A stretch of 64,000 bases of DNA from Amycolatopsis camponoti (GTDB taxonomy: Bacteria > Actinomycetota > Actinomycetes > Mycobacteriales > Pseudonocardiaceae), in NCBI RefSeq assembly GCF_902497555.1, contig NZ_CABVGP010000004.1:372001-436000 (forward strand). Reading direction: 5' to 3'. Positions 56,195 to 63,918 of the stretch are shown here, in pieces. Below the pieces are notes generated by a model, which saw only the letters and a program-made list of their open reading frames with translations, was not told the DNA's origin and made no database searches. Made by a program: the position numbers and the translations under genes. The first letter of the stretch is position 1, and every line of letters starts with the position of its first letter.

Positions 56195-57037
56195 ATGACC
56201 GCTTCTCCTGACAGTCTGCCCGACCTCGTCTCCTTGAAGGTCGACATCGCCGGCCCCGTGGCCGAAGTGACGCTCCTCGGCCCGTCGAAGGGCAACGCGA
56301 TGGGGCCGGACTTCTGGCGCGAGCTGCCGCTGGTCTTCCGCGCGCTGGACGCCGACCCGCAGGTCAGGGCCGTGGTGCTGACCGGCAGTGGCAAGCACTT
56401 CTCCTACGGCCTCGACCTGCCGGCCATGATGGGCGACTGGGCGCCGATGCTCGGTGGGGACAACCTGGCCGGCCCGCGCACGGCCTTCCTCGACCAGGTC
56501 CGGTCGCTGCAGGCGGCGGTCAGCTCGATCGCGGAATGCCGCAAACCGGTCATCGCGGCCGTTTCGGGCTGGTGCATCGGCGGCGGGGTCGACGTCGTCG
56601 CCGCCGCGGACATCCGCCTGGCCAGCGCGGACGCCAAGTTCAGCGTCCGCGAGGTGCGCGTCGCCATCGTGGCCGACCTCGGCAGCCTCCAGCGGCTCGC
56701 CTCGATCATCGGTGAAGGCCACCTGCGCGAGCTCGCCCTGACCGGCAAGGACATCGACGCCGCGCGCGCCGAGAAGATCGGGCTCGTCAACGACGTCCAC
56801 CCGGACCAGGAGGCGCTGCTCAAGGCCGCGCGCGAACTCGCCGGGGAGATCGCTGCGAACCCGCCGCTCGTGGTGCAGGGTACGAAGCAGGTACTGGCGA
56901 CGAACACCGAGCGCCAGGTCGCCGACGGCCTCCGGTACGTCGCGGCGTGGAACTCGGCGTTCCTGCCCAGCAAGGACCTCGGCGAGGCGGTCCAGGCGTT
57001 CATGGAGCGTCGTGCGCCGGAGTTCAAGGGCGAATGA
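56195..57037 (+). CDS. Enoyl-CoA hydratase/isomerase, delta3,5-delta2,4-dienoyl-CoA isomerase-like
   Basis: 280 residues from the ATG at 56195. Crotonase fold: GSGKHFSYGLDL, IAAVSGWCIGGGVDVVAAAD (oxyanion hole) and EVRVAIVADLGSLQRLASII, whose ADLGSLQRL matches the AADVGTLQRL signature of dienoyl-CoA isomerase, with its catalytic acid. That enzyme moves double bonds during oxidation of unsaturated fatty acids. The acyl-CoA synthetase gene begins 13 bp later with GGAGG between, so the pair probably handles one acid. Confidence 0.88.
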   Translation: MTASPDSLPDLVSLKVDIAGPVAEVTLLGPSKGNAMGPDFWRELPLVFRALDADPQVRAVVLTGSGKHFSYGLDLPAMMGDWAPMLGGDNLAGPRTAFLDQVRSLQAAVSSIAECRKPVIAAVSGWCIGGGVDVVAAADIRLASADAKFSVREVRVAIVADLGSLQRLASIIGEGHLRELALTGKDIDAARAEKIGLVNDVHPDQEALLKAARELAGEIAANPPLVVQGTKQVLATNTERQVADGLRYVAAWNSAFLPSKDLGEAVQAFMERRAPEFKGE

Positions 57038-57050
57038 CGGAGGAGGCAGT

Positions 57051-58754
57051 GTGAGCGCTTCGGAGGTCCACCACGCGTTCCGGGTGGCGCGGGACTACCT
57101 GCAGACCCACCGCGAGGACTACGACACGGCGTACCGCGACTTCGCCTGGCCGGAGCTCGACGAGTTCAACTGGGCGATCGACTGGTTCGACGTCGTCGCG
57201 CACGACCCGGACAACGCCGAGCGGTACGCGCTGTGGATCGTCGAGGAGGACGGCACCGAGAACCGCTGGACCTACCCGGAGCTGTCCGGCCGGTCCAACC
57301 AGGTCGCGAACTGGCTGCGGAGCCTCGGCGTCCGCCGCGGCGACCGGCTGATCCTCATGCTCGGCAACCAGGGCGAGCTGTGGGAGACGATCCTCGCCGC
57401 GATCAAGCTCGGCGCCGTGATCATCCCGGCGTCCACCCTGCTCGGGCCGGCCGACCTGGCCGACCGCGTGGAGCGCGGCGCGGCCAAGCACGTCGTGGTC
57501 CGGTCCGTCGACGCGCCGAAGTTCGCCGGCGTCGAAGGCGACTACACGCGGATCGCGGTGGGGGAGCCGGTCGAGGGCTGGCAGCCGTACTCGGCCGCGT
57601 TCGCGCAGTCGCCGGAGTACGCGCCGGACGGCCCGACGAAGGCCGCCGACCCGCTGCTGCTCTACTTCACCTCCGGCACGACAGCGAAGCCGAAGCTGGT
57701 GCAGCACACGCACGTCTCGTACCCGGTGGGCCACCTGTCCACGATGTACTGGATCGGGCTGGAGCCGGGCGACGTCCACCTGAACATCTCCTCGCCCGGC
57801 TGGGCGAAGCACGCGTGGAGCAACTTCTTCGCCCCGTTCAACGCCGAGGCGACGGTGTTCCTCTACAACTACAACCGCTTCGACGCGAACGCGCTGATGG
57901 CCCAGATGGACCGCTGCGGCGTCACGAGCTTCTGCGCGCCGCCGACGGTCTGGCGGATGCTCATCCAGGCCGACCTCACGGCACTGAAGACCCCGCCGAA
58001 GAAGGTCGTCGGCGCGGGGGAGCCGCTCAACCCCGAGGTGATCGAGCAGGTCCGGAAGTCGTGGGGCGTCACCATCCGCGACGGCTTCGGCCAGACCGAA
58101 AGCAGCGTCCAGATCGCGAACACCCCCGGCCAGGACGTCGTGCCCGGCTCGATGGGCCGCCCGCTGCCCGGGTTCGTGGTGGCGCTGGTCGACCCGGTCA
58201 GCGGCGAGCGGGCGTCGGAGGGCGAGATCTGCCTCGACCTCGCCCACCGCCCGGTGGGCCTCATGACCGGGTACGCGGACGACGACGAGCGCACGGCGGC
58301 GGCGTTCGCCGGCGGCTACTACCACACCGGGGACGTCGGTTCGATCGACGAACGCGGCTACATCACCTACGTCGGGCGCACGGACGACGTCTTCAAGGCG
58401 TCGGACTACCGGATCTCGCCCTTCGAGCTGGAGAGCGTCCTGATCGAGCACGAGGCCGTGGCGGAGGCGGCGGTCGTCCCGGCCCCCGACCCGATCCGGC
58501 TCGCGGTGCCCAAGGCGTACGTCGTGCTGGCCCCGGGGCACGAGCCGACCGCGGAGACGGCGAAGGCGATCCTGGCGTACTGCCGCGAGCACCTGGCGCC
58601 GTACAAGCGGATCCGGCGGCTCGAGTTCGCGGAGCTGCCGAAGACGATCTCGGGCAAGATCCGCCGCGTCGAGCTGCGCGGCCGTGAGAGCGACCCGAAG
58701 CGCGCGGAGGGGACCGAGTACCGCGAAGAGGACTTCCCCGACCTCAAGTCCTGA
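57051..58754 (+). CDS. Acyl-CoA synthetase (ANL superfamily)
   Basis: 567 residues from a GTG with GGAGG upstream. ANL motifs: LLYFTSGTTAKPKLV (P-loop-like), DGFGQTESSVQI, YYHTGDVGSIDERGYITYVG and the catalytic lysine in LPKTISGKIRRVEL. Closest pattern is medium-chain / acetyl-like acyl-CoA synthetases (WAKHAWSNFFAPFNAEAT). Activates a carboxylic acid with ATP and CoA in the cytosol. Paired with the dienoyl-CoA-isomerase-like gene. A palindromic element follows 8 bp after its stop. Confidence 0.92.
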   Translation: MSASEVHHAFRVARDYLQTHREDYDTAYRDFAWPELDEFNWAIDWFDVVAHDPDNAERYALWIVEEDGTENRWTYPELSGRSNQVANWLRSLGVRRGDRLILMLGNQGELWETILAAIKLGAVIIPASTLLGPADLADRVERGAAKHVVVRSVDAPKFAGVEGDYTRIAVGEPVEGWQPYSAAFAQSPEYAPDGPTKAADPLLLYFTSGTTAKPKLVQHTHVSYPVGHLSTMYWIGLEPGDVHLNISSPGWAKHAWSNFFAPFNAEATVFLYNYNRFDANALMAQMDRCGVTSFCAPPTVWRMLIQADLTALKTPPKKVVGAGEPLNPEVIEQVRKSWGVTIRDGFGQTESSVQIANTPGQDVVPGSMGRPLPGFVVALVDPVSGERASEGEICLDLAHRPVGLMTGYADDDERTAAAFAGGYYHTGDVGSIDERGYITYVGRTDDVFKASDYRISPFELESVLIEHEAVAEAAVVPAPDPIRLAVPKAYVVLAPGHEPTAETAKAILAYCREHLAPYKRIRRLEFAELPKTISGKIRRVELRGRESDPKRAEGTEYREEDFPDLKS

Positions 58755-58761
58755 CGCCGGG

Positions 58762-58809
58762 GGTCGTGAGTGGGAAACAGTGTTCTAGCCCTGTTTCCCA
58801 CTCACGACC
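58762..58809. repeat. 48-bp palindromic element, copy 2 (bidirectional terminator position)
   Basis: Arms GGTCGTGAGTGGGAAAC (58762-58778) and its perfect complement (58793-58809) around AGTGTTCTAGCCCT. The loop differs from the copy at 49404-49455 at only two positions, and the arms are nearly the same. It sits between two convergent genes. Confidence 0.85.
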
Positions 58810-58825
58810 AGCCGCGGCGGACCGC

Positions 58826-59227
58826 TCAGGCGCGGGTGCCCTCGACCTGGCGGCCGTCCTCGGTCGAGCACGCCGTCACCGGGTCGTTCGGGCCGCTGCC
58901 GCATGTCCACTCGTCGAGGACGACCGGCCCCGGGCCGTCGGCCGACGCCGCCTCGGCCGGGGTCAGCTTCGCGAAGTAGTCCGTCAGCAGCTTCGTCGCG
59001 GCGGCGCAGTCGACCTGGCCGTGCGCCACGACGGCCGTCTTCGCGCCGCCCGTGCCGGTGACGTCGCCGCACGGCACGCCCGGTGCCGTCGACCCGGCCG
59101 CCGCGGCCGCGGCGGGGACGGGAGCGGGCTCGGCGGAGGACGGCGCCGCGGGCGCCGGGTCGCCGCCGCAGCCGGCCAGCACGGCGGACGCGGCGACGAG
59201 CAGCAGGGGGTACGCGAATGTCTTCAT
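58826..59227 (-). CDS. Small secreted lipoprotein, cysteine-paired, paralogue 1
   Basis: 133 residues. Lipobox VLAGC (Cys20), an Ala/Pro linker (about 25-50), then a compact domain with Cys in VPCGDVTG, VDCAAATKLLTDYFAKL, WTCGSGP and TACSTEDG. The four cysteines could form two disulfides. The domain has the same cysteine plan as the next gene. No known function. Located outside the membrane. Confidence 0.82.
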   Translation of the reverse strand: MKTFAYPLLLVAASAVLAGCGGDPAPAAPSSAEPAPVPAAAAAAGSTAPGVPCGDVTGTGGAKTAVVAHGQVDCAAATKLLTDYFAKLTPAEAASADGPGPVVLDEWTCGSGPNDPVTACSTEDGRQVEGTRA

Positions 59228-59261
59228 GGGCCCTTCAGGAGCGGAAACGGATCGGGAGGGG

Positions 59262-59771
59262 TCACTCGGACGGCACGACGGCGGCGAAGACCGTCTGCTC
59301 GCCCTTCGTGCAGGTGGTGCCGCCTTGCGCGGCCGGCGGTCCGGACGTGCACAGCCAGCCGTCGACGGTCTCGTTCACCGCGTCGTTCGAGCCGGCACCC
59401 TGGCGCCCGGCGATCTTGCGGTGGAAGTCGCCGACGAGCTTCGTCGCCGCGACGCAGCTGACGCCGGCGGAGCCGCTGTCGAACACGTAGAGCGTCAGCC
59501 CGCTGGCCGCGGTCACGGTGCCGCACGCCCCGGGCACCGTCGGCGGCGCCCCGGACGGCTTCGAAGCCGGCGGGGGCGCGGACGGGCTGCCCTCGGCGGG
59601 CGGCGGGGGAGGCGTGCCGGTGGACGACGGCGCGGACGAGGTGGTCGCCGGGGACGAAGCCGGCGGCGGTGCCTGAGCGGCCGGCTCGCCGGAGCAGGCC
59701 GCGAGCGCGGGCACGGCGAGGCAGGCGGCGAGCAACGGCCGCCACGTCCTCGTGGTGGTCGGGTGGGACAC
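59262..59771 (-). CDS. Small secreted lipoprotein, cysteine-paired, paralogue 2
   Basis: 169 residues from a GTG at 59771, with GGAGG upstream. Lipobox ALAAC (Cys26), long Pro/Ser/Thr linker, then GACGTVTAASGLTLYVFD, VSCVAATKLVGDFHRKI, DGWLCTSGP and TTCTKGEQ, the same spacing of four cysteines as in the neighbouring lipoprotein. Tandem duplication of one gene is the likely origin. The shared xCxAATKLxxDF helix may be a ligand site. Function unknown. Confidence 0.82.
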   Translation of the reverse strand: MSHPTTTRTWRPLLAACLAVPALAACSGEPAAQAPPPASSPATTSSAPSSTGTPPPPPAEGSPSAPPPASKPSGAPPTVPGACGTVTAASGLTLYVFDSGSAGVSCVAATKLVGDFHRKIAGRQGAGSNDAVNETVDGWLCTSGPPAAQGGTTCTKGEQTVFAAVVPSE

Positions 59772-60087
59772 CGCGATCTTTCCTCCCCCGGTCGGGCCGG
59801 CCCGGTCATCCTGGCCCATCCGGGCCGGGGACCCGTGGACCGACTCGCCCACAGGTGTGCCGCAGATTACTCCAGCCGGGTGGCGGCCCGGCGCGGTGGC
59901 CACCGAAAGACCGTCCACAATGGACGGTTAACATTCCGTTCACGCTCCGAAACCTCACGCTGTCATCAAGAATCGATCGGTCTAATTCGGGCCGAGGCGG
60001 TTAACATCCCGGCCCCGCGAGCCGAAGATCTTGGTGGAGGCCGAAGAGCTTCCCGTCCCCGATACCCGTACCGAGCCCGTGAGAGCG
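59772..60087. other. 316-bp gene-free region with a direct repeat
   Basis: No convincing gene. It holds two direct copies of CGGTTAACAT(T/C)CCG, at 59925-59938 and 59998-60011, flanking a relatively AT-rich stretch. This fits a regulatory region shared by the lipoprotein genes (minus) and the small gene at 60088 (plus), with the repeats as possible regulator sites. Confidence 0.55.
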
Positions 60088-60318
60088 ATGAACGCCGACG
60101 CTGCGACCAGCCCCGAAACCAGCACCGACGAGACCGCCGGCCCGTCCGGCCCCCCGACCGTCCCCAGCACCGTCGTCTGGTGCGGCGGACGGCCCTACGT
60201 CCTCGAGGCGCGGCCCGGCCGCGCCCGCTGGATGGGCACCGACTACCGGGGCCGCCCCGAGGCGCTGAGCAGCGCCGAACTGCAGCGACGCGGCTGGAGC
60301 CGCCGCCGCGCGTGCTGA
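60088..60318 (+). CDS. Small uncharacterised protein
   Basis: 76 residues from the ATG at 60088 (TTG or GTG starts further upstream are possible). Thr/Pro-rich N-terminal third, then VVWCGGRPYVLEARPGRARW and MGTDYRGRPEALSSAELQRR with a basic tail. I do not recognise a family. Coding looks real from the third-position GC pattern and close spacing (13 bp) to the next gene. Confidence 0.6.
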   Translation: MNADAATSPETSTDETAGPSGPPTVPSTVVWCGGRPYVLEARPGRARWMGTDYRGRPEALSSAELQRRGWSRRRAC

Positions 60319-60331
60319 CTACGCTGGCCGG

Positions 60332-60952
60332 GTGAGCACAGCCGCACCCGAACCGGCCGCGCAGGCGAGCGCCGCCGAGCCGTCCCTGCTGAGGCAGGCC
60401 TTCAACGTCCCCAACATGCTGTCGCTGCTCCGGCTCGCCGGCGTGCCGGTGTTCCTGTGGCTGCTGCTGGGCCCGGAGGAGGACGGCTGGGCGCTCGCGC
60501 TGCTGGTCTTCAGCGCGCTGACCGACTGGCTCGACGGCAAGCTGGCCCGCTGGCTCAACCAGATGTCCCGGCTGGGCCAGCTGCTCGACCCGGCGGCCGA
60601 CCGGCTCTACATCCTCGCCACGCTCATCGCGTTCCTGGTCCGCGAGATCATCCCGTGGTGGGTCGTGGTCCCGCTCCTGGTGCGCGAAGCCGTGCTCGGC
60701 GTCTGCGTCCTGACGCTGCGCCGCCGCGGCTTCGCACCACCGGAGGTCACCTACATCGGCAAGGGCGCGACCTTCGTGCTGATGTACGCGTTCCCGTTCC
60801 TGCTGCTCGCGCAGGGTGGCTCCGACGTCGCCGCGGTCGCCCGTCCGATCGGCTACGCGTTCACGATCTGGGGCGGCGTCCTCTACGTCTGGTCCGGCGT
60901 CTTGTACGTCGTCCAGGCGCGTAACGCCCTGCGTGGCGCGCGCGACGACTGA
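60332..60952 (+). CDS. CDP-alcohol phosphatidyltransferase (PgsA/cardiolipin-synthase-like)
   Basis: 206 residues from a GTG. The family motif DxxDGxxARxxxxxxxxGxxxDxxxD is complete (TDWLDGKLARWLNQMSRLGQ then LLDPAADR), with about six membrane helices. These enzymes join a CDP-diacylglycerol to an alcohol: glycerol-3-phosphate, phosphatidylglycerol or inositol phosphate. The preceding gene order in related genomes (next to gcvH-garA) suggests the PgsA2/PgsA3 group. Exact product not determined. Confidence 0.9.
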   Translation: MSTAAPEPAAQASAAEPSLLRQAFNVPNMLSLLRLAGVPVFLWLLLGPEEDGWALALLVFSALTDWLDGKLARWLNQMSRLGQLLDPAADRLYILATLIAFLVREIIPWWVVVPLLVREAVLGVCVLTLRRRGFAPPEVTYIGKGATFVLMYAFPFLLLAQGGSDVAAVARPIGYAFTIWGGVLYVWSGVLYVVQARNALRGARDD

Positions 60953-61054
60953 GCGCGACGGGTTTTCCCCGGGCCGTGCCCGGCGCTGCGCCGTGTGGGT
61001 GTAAGACTTCGCCCAGCACGTTTTCGCCAGTGAGGGCATGAAAGGGGACCGGCG

Positions 61055-61441
61055 GTGTCCGCTCCTGAAGAGCTTCGCTACACCGAGGAACACGAGTGGG
61101 TCGCCACCCGCGGCGAGGACACCCTCGTCCGCATCGGCATCACCGAGTACGCGCAGGACCAGCTCGGCGACGTCGTGTTCGTCGACCTGCCGGAGGTCGG
61201 CCGCCAGGTGAGCGCGGGCGACGTCTTCGGCGAGGTCGAGTCGACGAAGAGCGTGTCCGAGCTGTTCGCGCCGGTCGACGGCGAGATCGTCTCGATCAAC
61301 GACGCCGTCGCCGACTCGCCCGAGCTGATCAACAGCGACCCCTACGGCGAGGGCTGGCTGATCGAGATCCGGCTCGACGACCCCGCGGGGCTCGAAGCCC
61401 TGCTCGAAGCCGAGGCCTACGACGCCCTGACCAAGGGCTGA
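61055..61441 (+). CDS. gcvH: Glycine cleavage system H protein
   Basis: 128 residues from a GTG. H protein carries the aminomethyl group on lipoate between the P, T and L proteins of glycine cleavage. The lipoyl lysine is Lys65 in FGEVESTKSVSEL, and the start LRYTEEHEWV and end GWLIEIRL are typical. The other gcv genes are not here; in actinobacteria gcvH commonly stands alone next to garA, as it does here. Confidence 0.96.
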   Translation: MSAPEELRYTEEHEWVATRGEDTLVRIGITEYAQDQLGDVVFVDLPEVGRQVSAGDVFGEVESTKSVSELFAPVDGEIVSINDAVADSPELINSDPYGEGWLIEIRLDDPAGLEALLEAEAYDALTKG

Positions 61442-61567
61442 ACCCGGCCGGACCGGCACTGCGCCGGTTCGGGGAGCCGGGGCTCGGAGAATCGATCAGG
61501 CACGGTACGTTGGCAGCTACACGTTCTTGAGTACTAGGCAACACAGCATGTGTGGAGGAGAGCTCAG

Positions 61568-62038
61568 GTGAGCACGAACGACGGGCCCGGCGGCGTTCCC
61601 CCGGAGCAGTCTCCGGAGCGGACCTCTGTCTTCCGGGCCGACTTCCTGGCCGAAGTCGAAGGCCACGAGCCCGCCCCCGCCGCGGAGGCGCCGGTCCAGG
61701 GTGTCGACGCGCTGCCGGCGGGGTCGGCGCTGCTGGTCGTGAAGCGCGGGCCCAACGCGGGTTCGCGGTTCCTGCTCGACCGCGACACCACCAGCGCCGG
61801 TCGGCACCCGGACAGCGACATCTTCCTGGACGACGTCACGGTCTCCCGCCGGCACGCCGAGTTCCGGCGTGAGGGCGGCGAGTTCGTCGTCATCGACGTC
61901 GGCAGCCTCAACGGCACCTACGTCAACCGCGAGCCGGTCGACCAGGCCGTCCTCGCGGGGGGCGACGAGGTGCAGATCGGGAAGTTCCGCCTGGTCTTCC
62001 TGACCGGCCCGGGTCACGGGGGCCAGGGGGCGCAGTGA
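61568..62038 (+). CDS. garA: FHA-domain metabolic regulator GarA/OdhI
   Basis: 156 residues from a GTG with GGAGGAGAG upstream. FHA domain (about 55-150) with AGRHPDSDIFLDDVTVSRRH and VGSLNGTYVNREPV. GarA/OdhI in its unphosphorylated form inhibits 2-oxoglutarate dehydrogenase and acts on glutamate dehydrogenase; Ser/Thr kinases switch it off by phosphorylating the N-terminal ETTS motif. Here the motif reads ERTS (residues 17-20) before VFRADFL, so the first threonine, the PknG site in mycobacteria, is arginine while the second is kept. GTGA overlap with ftsR. Confidence 0.95.
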   Translation: MSTNDGPGGVPPEQSPERTSVFRADFLAEVEGHEPAPAAEAPVQGVDALPAGSALLVVKRGPNAGSRFLLDRDTTSAGRHPDSDIFLDDVTVSRRHAEFRREGGEFVVIDVGSLNGTYVNREPVDQAVLAGGDEVQIGKFRLVFLTGPGHGGQGAQ

Positions 62039-62781
62039 CGGCGGCCGGGCGGCCACAGAACCACGGACTGAGCATCGGGGCCGTCCTGGCGCAGCTGCGC
62101 CAGGACTTCCCCGATGTCACCATCTCCAAGATCCGGTTCCTCGAAGCGGAAGGCCTGGTCCAGCCGGGCCGGACGGCTTCGGGGTACCGGCAGTTCGCCG
62201 TGGCGGACGTGGAGCGCCTGCGGTTCGTCCTGGCCGCCCAGCGGGACCACTACCTCCCGTTGAAGGTCATCAAGGAGCAGCTGGACGCGATGGACTCGGG
62301 GGCCGGGCCCGTCGCGGCCCTGCCCCGCCCGCCGCGCCGGCTGGTGCCGATCGACGCTCCGGCGGAGAACGTCGGCCTGCCGGAGGCGGCGGACTTCGCC
62401 ACCGGCAAGGAGCTGCGCCTGACCCAGGAGGAGCTCCTGGAGCAGGCCGGCATCGACGCGGCCGCGCTGACCGAGCTGCAGCAGTACGGCCTGGTCCGGC
62501 CCGGTCCCGCCGGGTTCTTCGACCCGGACGCGGTGCTCGTCGCGCGGACGGTGAAGGCGATGACCGAATTCGGTATCGAGCCGAGACATCTGCGTGCCTT
62601 CCGCGCCGCGGCCGACCGCGAGGTCGGGTTGCTGGAGCAGATCGTGACCCCGGTGTATCGGCACCGTGACCCGGAAGCCAAGTCGAGGGCCGACGAGGTC
62701 GTGCGAGAGCTCGCGGCACTGTCCGTGACCCTCCACACGCTCCTCGTCAAGGCGGGAATCCGCGGCGTCGCGGGGTGTTGA
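62035..62781 (+). CDS. ftsR: MerR-family regulator FtsR
   Basis: 248 residues from a GTG overlapping the garA stop. N-terminal MerR helix-turn-helix: LSIGAVLAQLRQDFPDVTIS, KIRFLEAEGLVQPGRTASGY and RFVLAAQRDHYLPLKVIKEQ. The second half (about 125-248) is specific to the Rv1828/FtsR group, which in corynebacteria activates ftsZ. Position after gcvH-garA is conserved in actinobacteria and supports the name. Confidence 0.92.
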   Translation: MTAAGRPQNHGLSIGAVLAQLRQDFPDVTISKIRFLEAEGLVQPGRTASGYRQFAVADVERLRFVLAAQRDHYLPLKVIKEQLDAMDSGAGPVAALPRPPRRLVPIDAPAENVGLPEAADFATGKELRLTQEELLEQAGIDAAALTELQQYGLVRPGPAGFFDPDAVLVARTVKAMTEFGIEPRHLRAFRAAADREVGLLEQIVTPVYRHRDPEAKSRADEVVRELAALSVTLHTLLVKAGIRGVAGC

Positions 62782-62789
62782 TCCCCGAC

Positions 62790-62816
62790 GGGCCGCTGAG
62801 ATCCTCTTTGCGGCCC
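62790..62816 (+). terminator. Weak hairpin after ftsR
   Basis: GGGCCGC (62790-62796) pairs with GCGGCCC (62810-62816) around a 13-nt loop. No T-tract. It may end the gcvH-garA-ftsR transcript. Confidence 0.4.
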
Positions 62817-62997
62817 CATGTCAATGACTGAATGTTCGGCACCGCATGCCGTACCGTGAAGGCAAGGGTTTGCGGCAGGCGAACCGAGATAGTCTCGACA
62901 GCGAGCACAGCGCAGGGATGACGGGTAGCGTCGGCAGTGTTGGCGCCGGGCCGTTCCAGCGTCTGGGCCCGTGTGCACGAGAGGGAGGCGAAGCCCG

Positions 62998-63471
62998 ATG
63001 AGCGAGATGCGCGTCGTCGGTGTGCGGGTCGAGCTGCCCGCGAATCAGCCGATCTTGCTGCTGCGGGAGACCGAGGGTGAACGGTACCTGCCGATCTGGA
63101 TCGGCTCGGTCGAAGCGACCGCCATCGCCTTGGAGCAACAGGGAGTCCGGCCGGCCCGTCCGCTCACGCATGACCTGCTGAAAGAGGTCATCGGGGCGCT
63201 CGGCCGGGAGCTCGAGCAGGTCGTCATCACCGACCTCAAGGAAGGCACGTTCTTCGCGGAGCTCGTCTTCGACGGCGACATCCGGGTCTCCGCCCGGCCG
63301 AGCGACTCGGTCGCGCTGGCCCTGCGGATCGGTGTCCCCATCCACGCCGTGGACGCGGTGCTGGAAGAGGCGGGCCTGATCATCCCGGACGAGCAGGAGG
63401 ACGAGGTCGAGAAGTTCCGCGAGTTCCTCGACTCCGTGTCGCCCGAGGACTTCCGGGGAGCCGACACATAA
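62998..63471 (+). CDS. Bifunctional nuclease domain protein (DUF151)
   Basis: 157 residues from the ATG at 62998, with GGGAGG upstream. DUF151/BFN pattern: MRVVGVRVELPANQPILLLR, YLPIWIGSVEATAIALEQQG, RPLTHDLLKEVIGAL and SVALALRIGVPIHAV. A plant member has nuclease activity; the bacterial role is unsettled. In mycobacteria the homologue lies in the same neighbourhood (Rv1829). 216 bp of gap precede it, with no further gene seen. Confidence 0.93.
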   Translation: MSEMRVVGVRVELPANQPILLLRETEGERYLPIWIGSVEATAIALEQQGVRPARPLTHDLLKEVIGALGRELEQVVITDLKEGTFFAELVFDGDIRVSARPSDSVALALRIGVPIHAVDAVLEEAGLIIPDEQEDEVEKFREFLDSVSPEDFRGADT

Positions 63472-63474
63472 GAC

Positions 63475-63505
63475 TTGCCTTGACGCGGACGTCAACGTCT
63501 AGCGT
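63475..63505 (+). promoter_or_regulatory. MerR-type promoter with 19-bp spacer and dyad
   Basis: TTGCCT (63475-63480), 19 bp, TAGCGT (63500-63505). The spacer region contains TTGACG-CGGA-CGTCAA (63480-63495). Long spacers with a central dyad are the mark of MerR-activated promoters. The ATG at 63512 is 6 bp after the -10, which suggests a leaderless transcript. Confidence 0.75.
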
Positions 63506-63511
63506 CGGGGT

Positions 63512-63907
63512 ATGCGGATCGGAGAGCTTGCGCGGCGCACGGGTGTCACCACCCGTGCGCTTCGTTTTTACGAGGCCCAGGGCCTGCTGGCGGCCCGTCG
63601 CTCGGCGAACGGCTACCGCGAGTACGACGAGGACGACCTGCAGCTGGTCCGGGAGATCCAGACGCTGCAGACGGTCGGCCTGACCCTGGACGAAACCCGC
63701 CCGTTCGTCGACTGCCTGCGCAGCGGCCACGAGACCGGCGACTCCTGCCTGACGTCGATCGAGGTCTACCGCCGCAAGCTCGAAGAAGCCGACGCCTTGC
63801 TGGCCCGCCTCGGCGGCATCCGGGCCGAGCTGGCCGGGAAGCTCGCCACCGCCCTGGCCCGGCAGGCGCCCGATCCGTGTGTCGTGCCCGATTCCCCGCG
63901 CCCGTGA
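63512..63907 (+). CDS. MerR-family regulator upstream of thioredoxin
   Basis: 131 residues. MerR HTH MRIGELARRTGVTTRALRFY, EAQGLLAARRSANGYREYDE, then a coiled helix and three cysteines (Cys68, Cys79, Cys123). It has a MerR-type promoter and is followed 11 bp later by a thioredoxin gene, so it likely activates both in response to thiol, redox or metal stress. The inducer cannot be read from sequence. Confidence 0.9.
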   Translation: MRIGELARRTGVTTRALRFYEAQGLLAARRSANGYREYDEDDLQLVREIQTLQTVGLTLDETRPFVDCLRSGHETGDSCLTSIEVYRRKLEEADALLARLGGIRAELAGKLATALARQAPDPCVVPDSPRP

Positions 63908-63918
63908 AGGAGCCCGCC

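Noticed and set aside
59772..60087. Longer N-terminal extension of the small protein at 60088 (TTG at 60031)
   Set aside because: The added residues are acidic filler, and a direct repeat with promoter-like sequence lies just upstream; the ATG is the safer start, but this is uncertain.
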